Shown here in pieces: positions 25,275 through 32,590 of a stretch of 35,752 bases of DNA. Under the pieces are notes generated by a model. It saw nothing but the letters and a program-made list of their open reading frames with translations, did not search any database and was not told the DNA's origin. A program made the translations under genes and the position numbers. Source of the stretch: an uncultured Eisenbergiella sp. (GTDB lineage: Bacteria > Bacillota > Clostridia > Lachnospirales > Lachnospiraceae). How positions within the stretch are numbered: the first letter of the stretch is position 1; every line of letters begins with the position of its first letter. The stretch spans positions 1 to 35,752 of the forward strand of contig CAJUEL010000048.1 of NCBI GenBank assembly GCA_910585455.1. The letters run 5' to 3'.

Positions 25275-25733
25275 TTATTTTTTCCCCGTCACGCTCTTCG
25301 GGAAAGGTTTCTGCTTTTCCTTTTCGTTCATCGCCATCCGCTTTGCCAAAAACTTCCTTAAGAAAAATACGATATAGCCTGTCTGCAGATATTCAATCTC
25401 CATCGTCCATGCCAGCTGCCCATAGAGAACCAGGCCGGATAACACATACACGATGAGAAAAATCATCGGAATATAAATGCCGTACTTTCCGAAATAATTT
25501 GCCTGCCAGCCCACTACTCCAATGAAAATCTGATTGAACAACAGCAGCCGCAAAAGCTCCCCGCTCGCCCGGATTTCCTCCGGGAACAGCCCCATAAGAA
25601 GCGGATATGCAAAAAACAAAGCCACGCAGGCGATCGCCATCCAGAGCAATCGCTTTTTGTTCTCCTTTGTCAGTATTTTTTCCAGCTCACTGCGGTTATC
25701 CTGTGTGTTTTCTCCGTTATGATTCGCTCCCAT
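25275..25733 (-). CDS. Small integral membrane protein, unknown
   Basis: The 152-residue protein has a polar Asn/Glu-rich N-terminus and about three to four hydrophobic segments (roughly residues 28–50, 62–82, 85–108 and a weaker one near 120). It ends in a basic tail RKFLAKRMAMNEKEKQKPFP. The start ATG has GGAGG about 7 bases upstream and is convincing. I do not recognise a family. It lies alone between the NSS terminator and the esterase gene and may be co-transcribed with the esterase 56 bases upstream. Confidence 0.7.
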   Translation of the reverse strand: MGANHNGENTQDNRSELEKILTKENKKRLLWMAIACVALFFAYPLLMGLFPEEIRASGELLRLLLFNQIFIGVVGWQANYFGKYGIYIPMIFLIVYVLSGLVLYGQLAWTMEIEYLQTGYIVFFLRKFLAKRMAMNEKEKQKPFPKSVTGKK

Positions 25734-25789
25734 CGCGCGTCCTCCTTCACCGTTTTTGACAGCTTACCGCCCAGGCAGCCGCCATCCTC

Positions 25790-26608
25790 TCACTTTTCAA
25801 AAGAAAACAGCCTGTTCAGCCACTTTATGCTCCACTCCATCCAACGGGCGTTATAAGAATTCAGGCACCCTACATCCCGCGTGCACACCGACATGCCATG
25901 CCACCCTTCCGGAAATACATGCAGCTCGAAGGGCACCTTCGCCGCCGACAGCGCTGCCGCAAAGCGCAGGCTGTTTTCCACCGGCACGCAGTCATCCACT
26001 GACGTATGCCACAGATAGGCGGGCGGCGTCTGACCGTCCACATGCTGATCCAACCCAAAATATGCGTATGCCTCACTGCCTTCCTCTGCGCCGCTGACAT
26101 TTTGTATGGAGCCCTTATGGGCGAATTCATCCGCTACAATCACCGGATATCCCAGAATCATGGCATCCGGACGTATCCGGTCGCTGCGGTTCCATACCCG
26201 CAAAAATTTCTCATCATCATAGAGCGTGCCAAGAGATGCCGCCAGATGCCCGCCTGCAGAAAAACCACAGACCGCAACCCGGTCGCTGTCCAGCTTCCAT
26301 TCGGATGCATGATTGCGAATATGCGCCATAGCCGCCGCAAGCTGCATGAGCGGCCGAAAGCCCGTTGCCTTCTCTCCCACAGAATACCACAGCACAAAGA
26401 CATGATACCCCGCCGCAAAATATTGCAGCGCTACCGGCTCCGCTTCCCTTTCCGAAACCATGCCATAGCCGCCGCCCGGGCAGACCAGCACCGCCGGCGC
26501 TTTGTCAAACGCGCCTTCCCGCCCTTTCATTTCTTCCATTTCCGTCTGCAGATACGCTGTCACGCTGCAGTCCTGTACGCCCTCGGGCGTAAAAGTGAAA
26601 TATTTCAT
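25790..26608 (-). CDS. Alpha/beta hydrolase, acyl-esterase type
   Basis: The 272-residue cytoplasmic protein has the BD-FAE/acetyl-esterase layout. An oxyanion motif CPGGGYGM (43–50) comes first, then the nucleophile motif GFSAGG with S117. The later acid lies in HTSVDDCVP (D205 or D206) and the histidine in EGWHGMS (H237). Such enzymes remove acetyl or feruloyl groups from plant-derived sugars. I chose the ATG at 26608 with GGAGGG 4 bases upstream. No signal peptide is seen, so it would act on imported oligosaccharides. It is not adjacent to other sugar genes. Confidence 0.9.
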   Translation of the reverse strand: MKYFTFTPEGVQDCSVTAYLQTEMEEMKGREGAFDKAPAVLVCPGGGYGMVSEREAEPVALQYFAAGYHVFVLWYSVGEKATGFRPLMQLAAAMAHIRNHASEWKLDSDRVAVCGFSAGGHLAASLGTLYDDEKFLRVWNRSDRIRPDAMILGYPVIVADEFAHKGSIQNVSGAEEGSEAYAYFGLDQHVDGQTPPAYLWHTSVDDCVPVENSLRFAAALSAAKVPFELHVFPEGWHGMSVCTRDVGCLNSYNARWMEWSIKWLNRLFSFEK

Positions 26609-26756
26609 CGTACCCTCCATGCACCTCTGCGGGCGCTTGTCCCTTTTTGCATTCCACAGGCTTTGGCCTATCATATGCTAATATCAGTATCATATACCCT
26701 TCCCGCGCTTTTTGCAAGAAATTGTTCATGGGGAGCAGGGAAATCAATTTTCAGTC

Positions 26757-27080
26757 GTTACAGTTCACGGTGCCGCCGGATGCGGTCTGCCAAAAGTCTG
26801 GTTCCTCCCTCCCGTCCGCGCCTCCAATGCAGACTGCTTTTTGGGCGCCTGATATCCGAAACAGGCAAATCCCCTCCAGAGTGCAGTCCATTTCTGCCGC
26901 AAAAGTGGGAAAACGAACAACGTGAGTTCCCACTTTTGCGCAGGAATGGCGGCACTTTGGAGGGATGGATTTGCCGTTTCGGATATGGGTGCCCAAAAGC
27001 AGTCTGCATTGGAGGCGCGGACGGGAGGGAGGGGACCAGACTTTTGGCAGACCGCATCCGGCGGCACCGTGAACTGTTAC
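26757..27080. repeat. Long inverted repeat, two 155-base arms (MITE-like)
   Basis: The left arm (26757–26911) and right arm (26926–27080) are reverse complements at roughly 90% identity by eye, with a few one- and two-base indels, around a 14-base spacer. The outer ends are GTTACAGTTCACGG and its complement. TTTCAG occurs just outside both ends (26749–26754 and 27081–27086), a possible target-site duplication with two extra bases on the left. No transposase is encoded, and the open frames inside are by-products of the symmetry. It lies 27 bases before the promoter of the Rpn-like nuclease gene. If transcribed, it would form one very long hairpin. Confidence 0.85.
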
Positions 27081-27107
27081 TTTCAGCCCGCAGTGATAAA
27101 AATCTGC

Positions 27108-27136
27108 TTGTCATTGTTAAGAAAAAATGATATATT
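27108..27136 (+). promoter_or_regulatory. Promoter of the rpn-like gene
   Basis: TTGTCA (27108–27113) and TATATT (27131–27136) are separated by exactly 17 bases, just outside the inverted repeat. The start site would be near 27143, giving a leader of about 185 bases. Confidence 0.7.
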
Positions 27137-27142
27137 TATTTC

Positions 27143-27326
27143 ACGACGGCGCATCATTTCATCCTGAATTTCCGGATGCGCTTTCTGTTCCGGGCATTTT
27201 GCCCGCGGAATCCGAATTCTGGCTTTTCGCCACAGTTCAATTCGAAACCATGACATGGTGCTGACAGGCGGAAGGTTCGATTCCTCCTGTGAAAAGCACC
27301 GGCTTACTCACAAAGGAGGACCGTGA
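27143..27326 (+). promoter_or_regulatory. Highly structured leader of the rpn-like gene with a tRNA T-arm-like hairpin
   Basis: Several hairpins follow one another: GCGCATC paired with GATGCGC, GGGC paired with GCCC inside TTCC/GGAA, TGGC/GCCA, and CCATG/CATGG. Last is a long one from GGTGCT (27257–27262) to AGCACC (27295–27300), enclosing ACAGG/CCTGT and GGAA/TTCC around the loop GGTTCGA. That loop with its flanks (GGTTCGATTCC) matches the T-arm consensus of tRNAs, although no complete tRNA can be folded. The ribosome site AAAGGAGG follows 14 bases later. A regulatory role is inferred. Confidence 0.5.
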
Positions 27327-28475
27327 ATGACGGATCGCAAACAGAAAAATTCCGTACCGGCGCAGGTACGGGATATTAACAGCAAAGAGATTTTCAAAAA
27401 TCCCACCCTCTGCTCCCAGTTCCTGCGGGATAATGTGGACATCCCGGCGTTAAAGCGGGTGCAGCCGGAGGATATTGAAGATGTGTCGGAACATTTTCAG
27501 GCGTATTTCGGCGTGGAATTCAGCACGGACACAGTCAAAAAAATTCGGCTGAAGGATGAAAATGGGACCCCCGGAGATGTTCCACTGTTTTTCATTTCCC
27601 TGATTGAACACAAAAGCAGGGTGGACCATGACATCATGATGCAGCTGCTGAGATATATGGTTTGCATTTGGCACGAATATGCAAAGGAACGGGAGCAGAA
27701 AAGACCGGGAATTACCAAAACAAAAAGCTTTCGATATCCCCCGATCCTGCCGCTGGTCTATTACGAAGGGAGCGACAGATGGACAGCATCACAACATCTG
27801 GGCGACCGCATCTGGCACAGCGATATCTTTGGCATGTTTGTGCCGGATTTCCGGTACGAAGTAGTCAAAATCCATGATTACAGCAATGAAGAGCTTTTGG
27901 ACCGGGGTGATGAGATGTCGCTGATTATGATGCTCAACAAGCTACAAAATCAGGAAGACTTCCGGCAGTTTCGGCTGGCCCCGCCGCAACAGCTTGCCGA
28001 CATGCTGACAAATGCCGATCCCCATATTCTTGAAATTGTAAAAAATGTGATGTACAGTCTGATGATGAAAATCAATATACCTGTTGACGAGGCAGACAAC
28101 TATGTGCAGGTGATAGGAGGGAACCATATGGGATATTTGTTTGAAAATATGGAGAAAATGGATATACAGGCGGAACGGGCAAATACAGCAGAAGCGAGAA
28201 AACAGGCGGAAGAAGCAAGAAGGCTGGCTGATGAAGCGCAGAAACAGGCAGACGAAGCGCAGAAACAGGTTGCCCAATTGCAGCAGGAAAAAGAAACTCT
28301 TCGTACAGAAATCGCCTATCAATCCTATATAACCGCCTGCAGGGATTTTTCATGTACAAAAGAAGCCGCTGCCAGAAAATTCGCCGAAAAGTTCCAGACA
28401 TCCCTGGCAGATGATCCGCAGGAAGCCTTGAAAAAAGCGTTTGAAAAAGTGAACCAATACTGGGACGAAGCATAA
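27327..28475 (+). CDS. Rpn family PD-(D/E)XK nuclease (recombination-promoting nuclease / putative transposase)
   Basis: The 382-residue protein matches the Rpn family (transposase_31, YhgA-like). The catalytic core has D68 in STDTVKKIRLKD and E94-x-K96 in FISLIEHKSRVD, followed by MMQLLRYMVCIWHEY, as in E. coli Rpn proteins (which usually have EHQ here). The middle region carries LPLVYYEGSDRWTA. The C-terminal part (from about 268) is a charged coiled coil with repeats EAQKQAD, then a globular tail ending FEKVNQYWDEA. Rpn proteins are DNA endonucleases implicated in recombination and phage defence. AAAGGAGG lies 7 bases before the ATG. A second in-frame start is described separately. It has its own promoter and terminator. 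Confidence 0.93.
   Translation: MTDRKQKNSVPAQVRDINSKEIFKNPTLCSQFLRDNVDIPALKRVQPEDIEDVSEHFQAYFGVEFSTDTVKKIRLKDENGTPGDVPLFFISLIEHKSRVDHDIMMQLLRYMVCIWHEYAKEREQKRPGITKTKSFRYPPILPLVYYEGSDRWTASQHLGDRIWHSDIFGMFVPDFRYEVVKIHDYSNEELLDRGDEMSLIMMLNKLQNQEDFRQFRLAPPQQLADMLTNADPHILEIVKNVMYSLMMKINIPVDEADNYVQVIGGNHMGYLFENMEKMDIQAERANTAEARKQAEEARRLADEAQKQADEAQKQVAQLQQEKETLRTEIAYQSYITACRDFSCTKEAAARKFAEKFQTSLADDPQEALKKAFEKVNQYWDEA
28128..28475 (+). CDS. Predicted intragenic C-terminal product of the rpn-like gene (RpnS-like antitoxin)
   Basis: Within the nuclease gene GGAGG (28116–28120) is followed after 7 bases by ATG (28128–28130), in frame as residue 268. The product would be 115 residues: a short N-terminal piece (MGYLFENMEKMDIQAERA), a coiled coil of EARKQAEEARR and EAQKQAD units, then the compact C-terminal domain. 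E. coli rpn genes are reported to make such a short C-terminal protein from an internal start, and it blocks the toxicity of the full-length nuclease. The start and site are seen directly; expression and function are inferred. Confidence 0.65.
   Translation: MGYLFENMEKMDIQAERANTAEARKQAEEARRLADEAQKQADEAQKQVAQLQQEKETLRTEIAYQSYITACRDFSCTKEAAARKFAEKFQTSLADDPQEALKKAFEKVNQYWDEA
28233..28269. repeat. 21-base period repeat in the rpn-like gene
   Basis: The 16-base core GAAGCGCAGAAACAGG occurs at 28233–28248 and again at 28254–28269, a 21-base period. It encodes seven-residue EAQKQ-type heptads of the coiled coil. Copy-number change would keep frame and lengthen or shorten the coil in both the long and short products. 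Confidence 0.85.
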
Positions 28476-28551
28476 AAAACACGTAGCGGGATTTGTTCCA
28501 GGGCAGGCCCCGGTTTGTGTCTCATGCGGCTTTCATTCCTTCGTTATGGAC

Positions 28552-28599
28552 GGGCTATAGAGGACGGCAAAAGTAACTACCGCCCTCTATAGCCCTTTT
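28552..28599 (+). terminator. Terminator of the rpn-like gene
   Basis: A perfect 12-base-pair stem (28552–28563 with 28584–28595), extended by CGG/CCG, is followed by TTTT on the plus strand. It separates this gene from the convergent histidine kinase. Confidence 0.85.
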
Positions 28600-28632
28600 G
28601 TGGAATGCGCACGCTGTTCCCGCACAATCGCA

Positions 28633-30051
28633 TCAGCTGCAGGTATGCCGAATCCGCAAGCAGACCCATCCGCCCGTATCTCCATTGCCAACCGTCAGGC
28701 TGCCGCCATGCCGCATGGCGGTCTGACGGGCAAAATACAGCCCCAGTCCCTGATGGCCTTCCCGCGTCCGGGCGCTGTCCGAGGTATAAAACATCTGCCC
28801 CGCCTTCTGCAGTGCTTCGCCACAAAAGCCGGGACCGCTGTCCGCAACCGTAAACCGGATAAATTCCCCTTCTTTTTCTGCAGTGAAGCGCACTTCACCG
28901 TCCCTGGGCGTAAAACGCACCGCATTGTCCAGCATATTGAAAAGGGCACGGTGCAGCTCCTCTTTCCGCGCCATAAAAAAGAGCTCTAAAGGTGCATCGC
29001 ATCGCAGCAAAATCCGCCTTTGCCTGCACAGCGCTTCTCCCTCCCTGCAGCAGTCCTCATAAAAATCCGGCAGGAAAACAGTTTGCTTCCTCTCCGCCTC
29101 CATCCCCTGCACCCAAATGACCTGGCGCAGACGGTCCACATAGCTGCGGGCATATTCCGCATTGCGCGCAATCATCCCGGCACACAGCCTCTGCTCTTTG
29201 GACAACGCTTCCTCCAGCAAAAGCTCAGCGTTTCCGCCGATCACGGTCAGCGGCGTTTTCAGATCATGGGCGAGAGCGGCAATGCCCTCCCTGCGTTCCT
29301 GTTCAGCGCGCCATTGCTGCGCAAACGCCTCCTGCGTTTCTTTGTGCAGCTCTTCCATATTTTCCAGCGCTTCACGAAATTCCCGCACCACAGACCTGTA
29401 TGCAAGCCTGTCCGGCTCAGCGTCCGCATCCGCCTCCATTTCCCCATTCCGCTGCCGCGCAATACGCTCCCCCGTCGCAGTAAGCAGCCTGGTTTCCCGC
29501 AAAATCAGCCGGGCATAATGTCCCGTAATCAGGGCAAGCCCCGCTATTATGATCAAAAGCACAAGCAGAAAATAACTGAGCTGAAAATCAGGCAGGCTGC
29601 TTTGCAGCCCGGGATCCACATAGGCAACCGCATAATCAAACTGAAGCAGGCAGACTGTTCCATCCATTAACGGCACCGTTTCATGAAACTGGGAATAAAG
29701 AGAATTTTTTTTGGCATCCCGCATGCTGTCCCGCGCAATTGCCAGCTGCTTTTCATTCATATTCGTATGATAAACCTGCGCGTCAGATTTCTGTTCTGCA
29801 AAAACCGCATACCGGCATGGCGCGGAGATCACCTCTTTTGCAAAATCCTCCGCCGTCATTTCCCGCACAAGGGGAATCGCCCTGTAGCACGCCTGTGCGC
29901 CCGCGTTCGCCCGGTATAAAACTCCCATGTTCTGCAGCGCAAACATGAGTAAAACAGCGGCTGCCAGAAATGTCACGCCAAAAATGCCTGACAACAGCAA
30001 ATACCGTATAAAAATTGTCCGCAGGGCAACACCCTTCGTTCTCTTTCCCAT
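28633..30051 (-). CDS. Sensor histidine kinase
   Basis: The 472-residue membrane kinase has helices at about 13–38 and 158–178 that flank an extracellular sensor of about 120 residues. The DHp motif LAHDLKTPLTVIGGN carries phospho-accepting H262. The ATPase domain shows FNMLDNAVRF (N376), DSGPGF, and QGLGLYFARQTAMRHGG. It phosphorylates the cognate response regulator, almost surely the one at 31211–31885, with a TraX-family gene between them. The start ATG has GGGGGA about 9 bases upstream. The signal sensed is unknown. The gene is convergent with the rpn-like gene. Confidence 0.94.
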   Translation of the reverse strand: MGKRTKGVALRTIFIRYLLLSGIFGVTFLAAAVLLMFALQNMGVLYRANAGAQACYRAIPLVREMTAEDFAKEVISAPCRYAVFAEQKSDAQVYHTNMNEKQLAIARDSMRDAKKNSLYSQFHETVPLMDGTVCLLQFDYAVAYVDPGLQSSLPDFQLSYFLLVLLIIIAGLALITGHYARLILRETRLLTATGERIARQRNGEMEADADAEPDRLAYRSVVREFREALENMEELHKETQEAFAQQWRAEQERREGIAALAHDLKTPLTVIGGNAELLLEEALSKEQRLCAGMIARNAEYARSYVDRLRQVIWVQGMEAERKQTVFLPDFYEDCCREGEALCRQRRILLRCDAPLELFFMARKEELHRALFNMLDNAVRFTPRDGEVRFTAEKEGEFIRFTVADSGPGFCGEALQKAGQMFYTSDSARTREGHQGLGLYFARQTAMRHGGSLTVGNGDTGGWVCLRIRHTCS

Positions 30052-30098
30052 TTTACAAAATCCCCCGGATTGATTCGTTTTTGGAGCGATGGTTTTGC

Positions 30099-30143
30099 CG
30101 CAGGAAGCGTTTGAGCAATCCTGCCACCGCCCAAACGCCTCCT
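30099..30143. other. Imperfect hairpin between traX-like gene and histidine kinase
   Basis: AGGA-GCGTTTG and CAAACGC-TCCT arms, with GC/GC pairs inside, form a stem in the 105-base gap. No T run follows, so it more likely tunes downstream kinase expression than terminates. Confidence 0.35.
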
Positions 30144-30156
30144 GCCGCCTTTCATT

Positions 30157-31002
30157 TTATGACGGAAACAACCACGACAGCGCGTACAGAACATATACGT
30201 GCGCCGGATAGAATACATAAAAAAACCGTTTCACCCCCGCTCCACGCTTTCCATTGTAGCACAGCATCAAAAGCGCCGCAAAGCTCCCATACCACTCATA
30301 GGCTTTTGTGAACATCCATGACATGGTAAATCCCGGCACAGTCCGAAGCTGCCAAAGGGGAAGCAGGAAGAACAGCAAAAGCTCCGCTACAGCAAACAAA
30401 ATTAATTGCAATCCTCTTTTTTCCCGGAATCCATAGAGAATCATGCCCAGCAGAATGTAAGGAAGCCCGCCGTCAATAATCACAGACCAGGCAGGCAGCG
30501 CCGTATACGCCAGCAGGCTCGCTATGCCTCCAAAAGCCGGAATGACGGATATCACAAGCATCGCCAGAACCGGCCATGCAAGGGGCAGCAGCACGCAAAG
30601 GATCCCTCTCCCCCATTTTTTCTCCCGGATCCAGTCCATTCCCTGCCAGATGACAAGAAGAATGACAAAATTCATGAAAACGGCGTTCTGCGGATAAAAG
30701 CCATCCGGGCGCACCAGCCTTCCGGTCGCGATCATCCCATACTGCACCAGTCCCATTCCCGCAGAAATCAGCCAGATTCGCCAAAAATAACGCTTTCTGT
30801 CATGGGTATGGGCAAAGCCCTCCGCCATGCAAAACAGAAAGACCGGCGCAGCCAGGCGCCCCAGCATGGAAAACCATTCCGGCACCGGCAGCATGGGCGA
30901 AAAGAAATAGTGCATATGATCCAGCACCATAAAAAACAGGGCAAGCAGCTTCAGCGCCGTTCCGGTCAGCCCTTCTCTCCGGATTTGTGTGAGTGTATTC
31001 AT
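30157..31002 (-). CDS. TraX family membrane protein
   Basis: The 281-residue protein has about eight to nine membrane segments. It opens with LTGTALKLLALFFMVLDHMH, the TraX family signature with the Asp–His pair near the first helix, and then LGRLAAPVFLFCMAEGFAHTHDRKRYFWR. F-plasmid TraX acetylates pilin, and chromosomal relatives are presumed membrane acyltransferases of unknown target. The start ATG has AAGGAGG about 6 bases upstream. It sits between the response regulator and the kinase genes, all on one strand. Direct repeats just upstream suggest control by that regulator. No conjugation genes are near. Confidence 0.87.
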   Translation of the reverse strand: MNTLTQIRREGLTGTALKLLALFFMVLDHMHYFFSPMLPVPEWFSMLGRLAAPVFLFCMAEGFAHTHDRKRYFWRIWLISAGMGLVQYGMIATGRLVRPDGFYPQNAVFMNFVILLVIWQGMDWIREKKWGRGILCVLLPLAWPVLAMLVISVIPAFGGIASLLAYTALPAWSVIIDGGLPYILLGMILYGFREKRGLQLILFAVAELLLFFLLPLWQLRTVPGFTMSWMFTKAYEWYGSFAALLMLCYNGKRGAGVKRFFYVFYPAHVYVLYALSWLFPS

Positions 31003-31096
31003 AAAAAACCTCCTTCTTACGGCATCCCGCCGTTGATTCCGACAACGGGTTTCACACAAAATTCCGCTGTCTATGAATACACTCTAACGAATAAAA

Positions 31097-31118
31097 ATAA
31101 GGAAATGATAAGGATATG
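31097..31118. promoter_or_regulatory. Tandem 11-base direct repeat, probable OmpR-type regulator site
   Basis: ATAAGGAAATG (31097–31107) is followed directly by ATAAGGATATG (31108–31118), 10 of 11 bases identical. Tandem half-sites at 11-base spacing are the usual binding pattern of OmpR/PhoB regulators. The site is about 95 bases upstream of the TraX-like gene and about 90 bases after the response regulator gene, so feedback onto traX and the kinase is plausible. Confidence 0.55.
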
Positions 31119-31210
31119 AAAATCAATGTCACGAAATTCAGCGGTGGAAGCAGAGCAAAAAACAGCGGCGGGTACGGAAGCGGACGCCCCTGTCCCGATG
31201 CCATTTCACC

Positions 31211-31885
31211 TCAGCCCATTGACTCCTTTTTCCACTTATAACCGATTCCCCATACCGTTTCCACAGGACTGATTCCCACGCTGCGCAGCTTTGCCCGGAT
31301 ATTCTTGATGTGCTCCGTCACCGCGCTGTCCTCCGCCTCCCCATCATAGCCGAATACCGCTTCATAAATCTGTTCCCGGGAAAAGGTCTGCCCGCCATGC
31401 AGTGCCAGAAACTCACAGATTTCGTACTCCCCCTTCGTCAGCTTCAGTGGCTTTTCTTCCACATACGCTGCCTTTTCCTGCAAATCAAAGGTCACCCTGC
31501 CGCACACCATACGGTTGCGGGGCGTTCTGCCCTCCCTGCGCAGGTGCGCGCTCACCCGCGCCCGCAGCTCCCCGATGCGGAAGGGCTTTGCCAGATAATC
31601 GTCCGCTCCCAGCCCCAGCCCTTTGATGACTGCCTCCTCCTCCGTCTTTGCCGTCAAAAAAAGAATCGGACAGTCAAAGCGGTCCCGTATCCGCCGGCAA
31701 AGGGAAAAACCATCCTCTCCCGGCATCATCACATCCAGAATCACACAGTCCGCCCAGCGACACAGGCTCTCCCGCACCTCGTCCGCCCTCATAAGCGTCA
31801 CCACCTTATGCCCGTCCTTTTCCAATGCCCGTTTCAGCAAGGAACACACATCCGCGTCGTCATCCACTGCCAGAATTCTTGCCAT
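31211..31885 (-). CDS. OmpR/PhoB family response regulator
   Basis: The 224-residue protein has a receiver domain with acidic D8, D9 and D10, phospho-acceptor D51 in CVILDVMMPGEDG, T78 and K100 in DYLAKPF. A C-terminal winged helix domain (about 128–220) follows, containing LTKGEYEICEFLALHGGQTF and AVTEHIKNIRAKLR. It is the cognate partner of the kinase at 28633–30051. The start ATG has GGGAG about 9 bases upstream. It probably binds the direct repeat at 31097–31118. Confidence 0.95.
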   Translation of the reverse strand: MARILAVDDDADVCSLLKRALEKDGHKVVTLMRADEVRESLCRWADCVILDVMMPGEDGFSLCRRIRDRFDCPILFLTAKTEEEAVIKGLGLGADDYLAKPFRIGELRARVSAHLRREGRTPRNRMVCGRVTFDLQEKAAYVEEKPLKLTKGEYEICEFLALHGGQTFSREQIYEAVFGYDGEAEDSAVTEHIKNIRAKLRSVGISPVETVWGIGYKWKKESMG

Positions 31886-31939
31886 TTTCTCACTCCCACC
31901 CCTTTTGCCGTTACTGTTCCATCTGTGACCAGCAGCCTT

Positions 31940-32359
31940 TTATCTGCCGGGCATTTTTCCTTCCTCCTTCTGTCCGGTTTTCCTGTCCTGACCGCCCTTT
32001 GGCGCTTTCTTTGCCTGCGTCAGCTCAAAGCTCAAATCAATCAGATTTTTGATCACTTCTTCTTCCACAGAGCCATCCAGCCGAATGCTGAGCCAGCTCT
32101 CCTTATTCATATGGTACGCGGGATGAATGCCTGGATGTGTCCGCAGAGAGTCAATCAATGTCGGCTCGCATTTTACATTGAGAATGTCCACCATCTCCTC
32201 CGTCGAAAGCCCAAGCTTCCTGCCGCTCACCTCCATAATCAGTCCATACCATTTTTTATTATCCGCATGGCGTAACACAGCATTATCATCCTGCCAGGGA
32301 TAATCCGGCGCTGTGTGATATTTTTTCTTTACATATGCAAAGACCTGTTGTCTGTCCAT
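31940..32359 (-). CDS. MmcQ/YjbR family protein
   Basis: The 139-residue protein shows the family pattern: FAYVKKKYHTAPDYPW, then KKWYGLIMEV, VDILNVKCEPTLIDSLRTHPGI, PAYHMNKESWLSIRLDGSV and a helix with LIDLSFELT. It ends in a Lys/Gly-rich tail not typical of the family. The fold resembles a CyaY-like DNA-binding domain; no role is established. The start ATG has GAGG about 7 bases upstream. It has its own promoter and is the last gene before the response regulator, 54 bases away. Confidence 0.87.
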   Translation of the reverse strand: MDRQQVFAYVKKKYHTAPDYPWQDDNAVLRHADNKKWYGLIMEVSGRKLGLSTEEMVDILNVKCEPTLIDSLRTHPGIHPAYHMNKESWLSIRLDGSVEEEVIKNLIDLSFELTQAKKAPKGGQDRKTGQKEEGKMPGR

Positions 32360-32388
32360 ACCGCACCTCTCTCTGCCAATTTATTTGC

Positions 32389-32417
32389 AGTATAACAAAA
32401 TTTCCCTGCGTTTACAA
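32389..32417 (-). promoter_or_regulatory. Promoter of the MmcQ/YjbR gene
   Basis: On the minus strand TTGTAA (32412–32417) is followed after 17 bases by TATACT (32389–32394), about 30 bases before the start codon. Confidence 0.7.
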
Positions 32418-32439
32418 TTCCTTCCCGCAAAAGAGATTT

Positions 32440-32511
32440 CCTATCGTATAAAAAACACAGGCCGCCGCCAGCTCCATCCACCGCATATTAAAAGAATGCG
32501 CTGATGAGCTG
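32440..32511 (-). terminator. Weak candidate terminator of the esterase operon
   Basis: CAGCTC (32469–32474) and GAGCTG (32506–32511), with inner CGCAT/ATGCG and a few mismatches, form an imperfect hairpin. A minus-strand TTTTTT follows roughly 15 bases later. It lies about 80 bases after the last esterase stop. The rest of the 32360–32590 gap shows only the MmcQ promoter. Confidence 0.4.
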
Positions 32512-32590
32512 ACTGACGTCCTGCTAAAAACAGCAAATATATTATCCGTCCGGAATCACCTGCATAGGTATATAGAAATCTGGCAACGAA

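Noticed and set aside
26751..27114. Several open frames on both strands inside the long inverted repeat
   Set aside because: They mirror each other because the arms are reverse complements, lack ribosome sites and show no protein-like conservation pattern. They are by-products of the repeat.
27190..27300. Possible complete tRNA in the rpn leader
   Set aside because: Only the T-arm-like segment fits. No matching acceptor, D arm or anticodon arm could be folded around it.
31086..31210. Short open frame of about 50 codons between the response regulator and the TraX-like gene
   Set aside because: It has no good ribosome site and covers the regulator-type direct repeats, so a regulatory gap is more likely.
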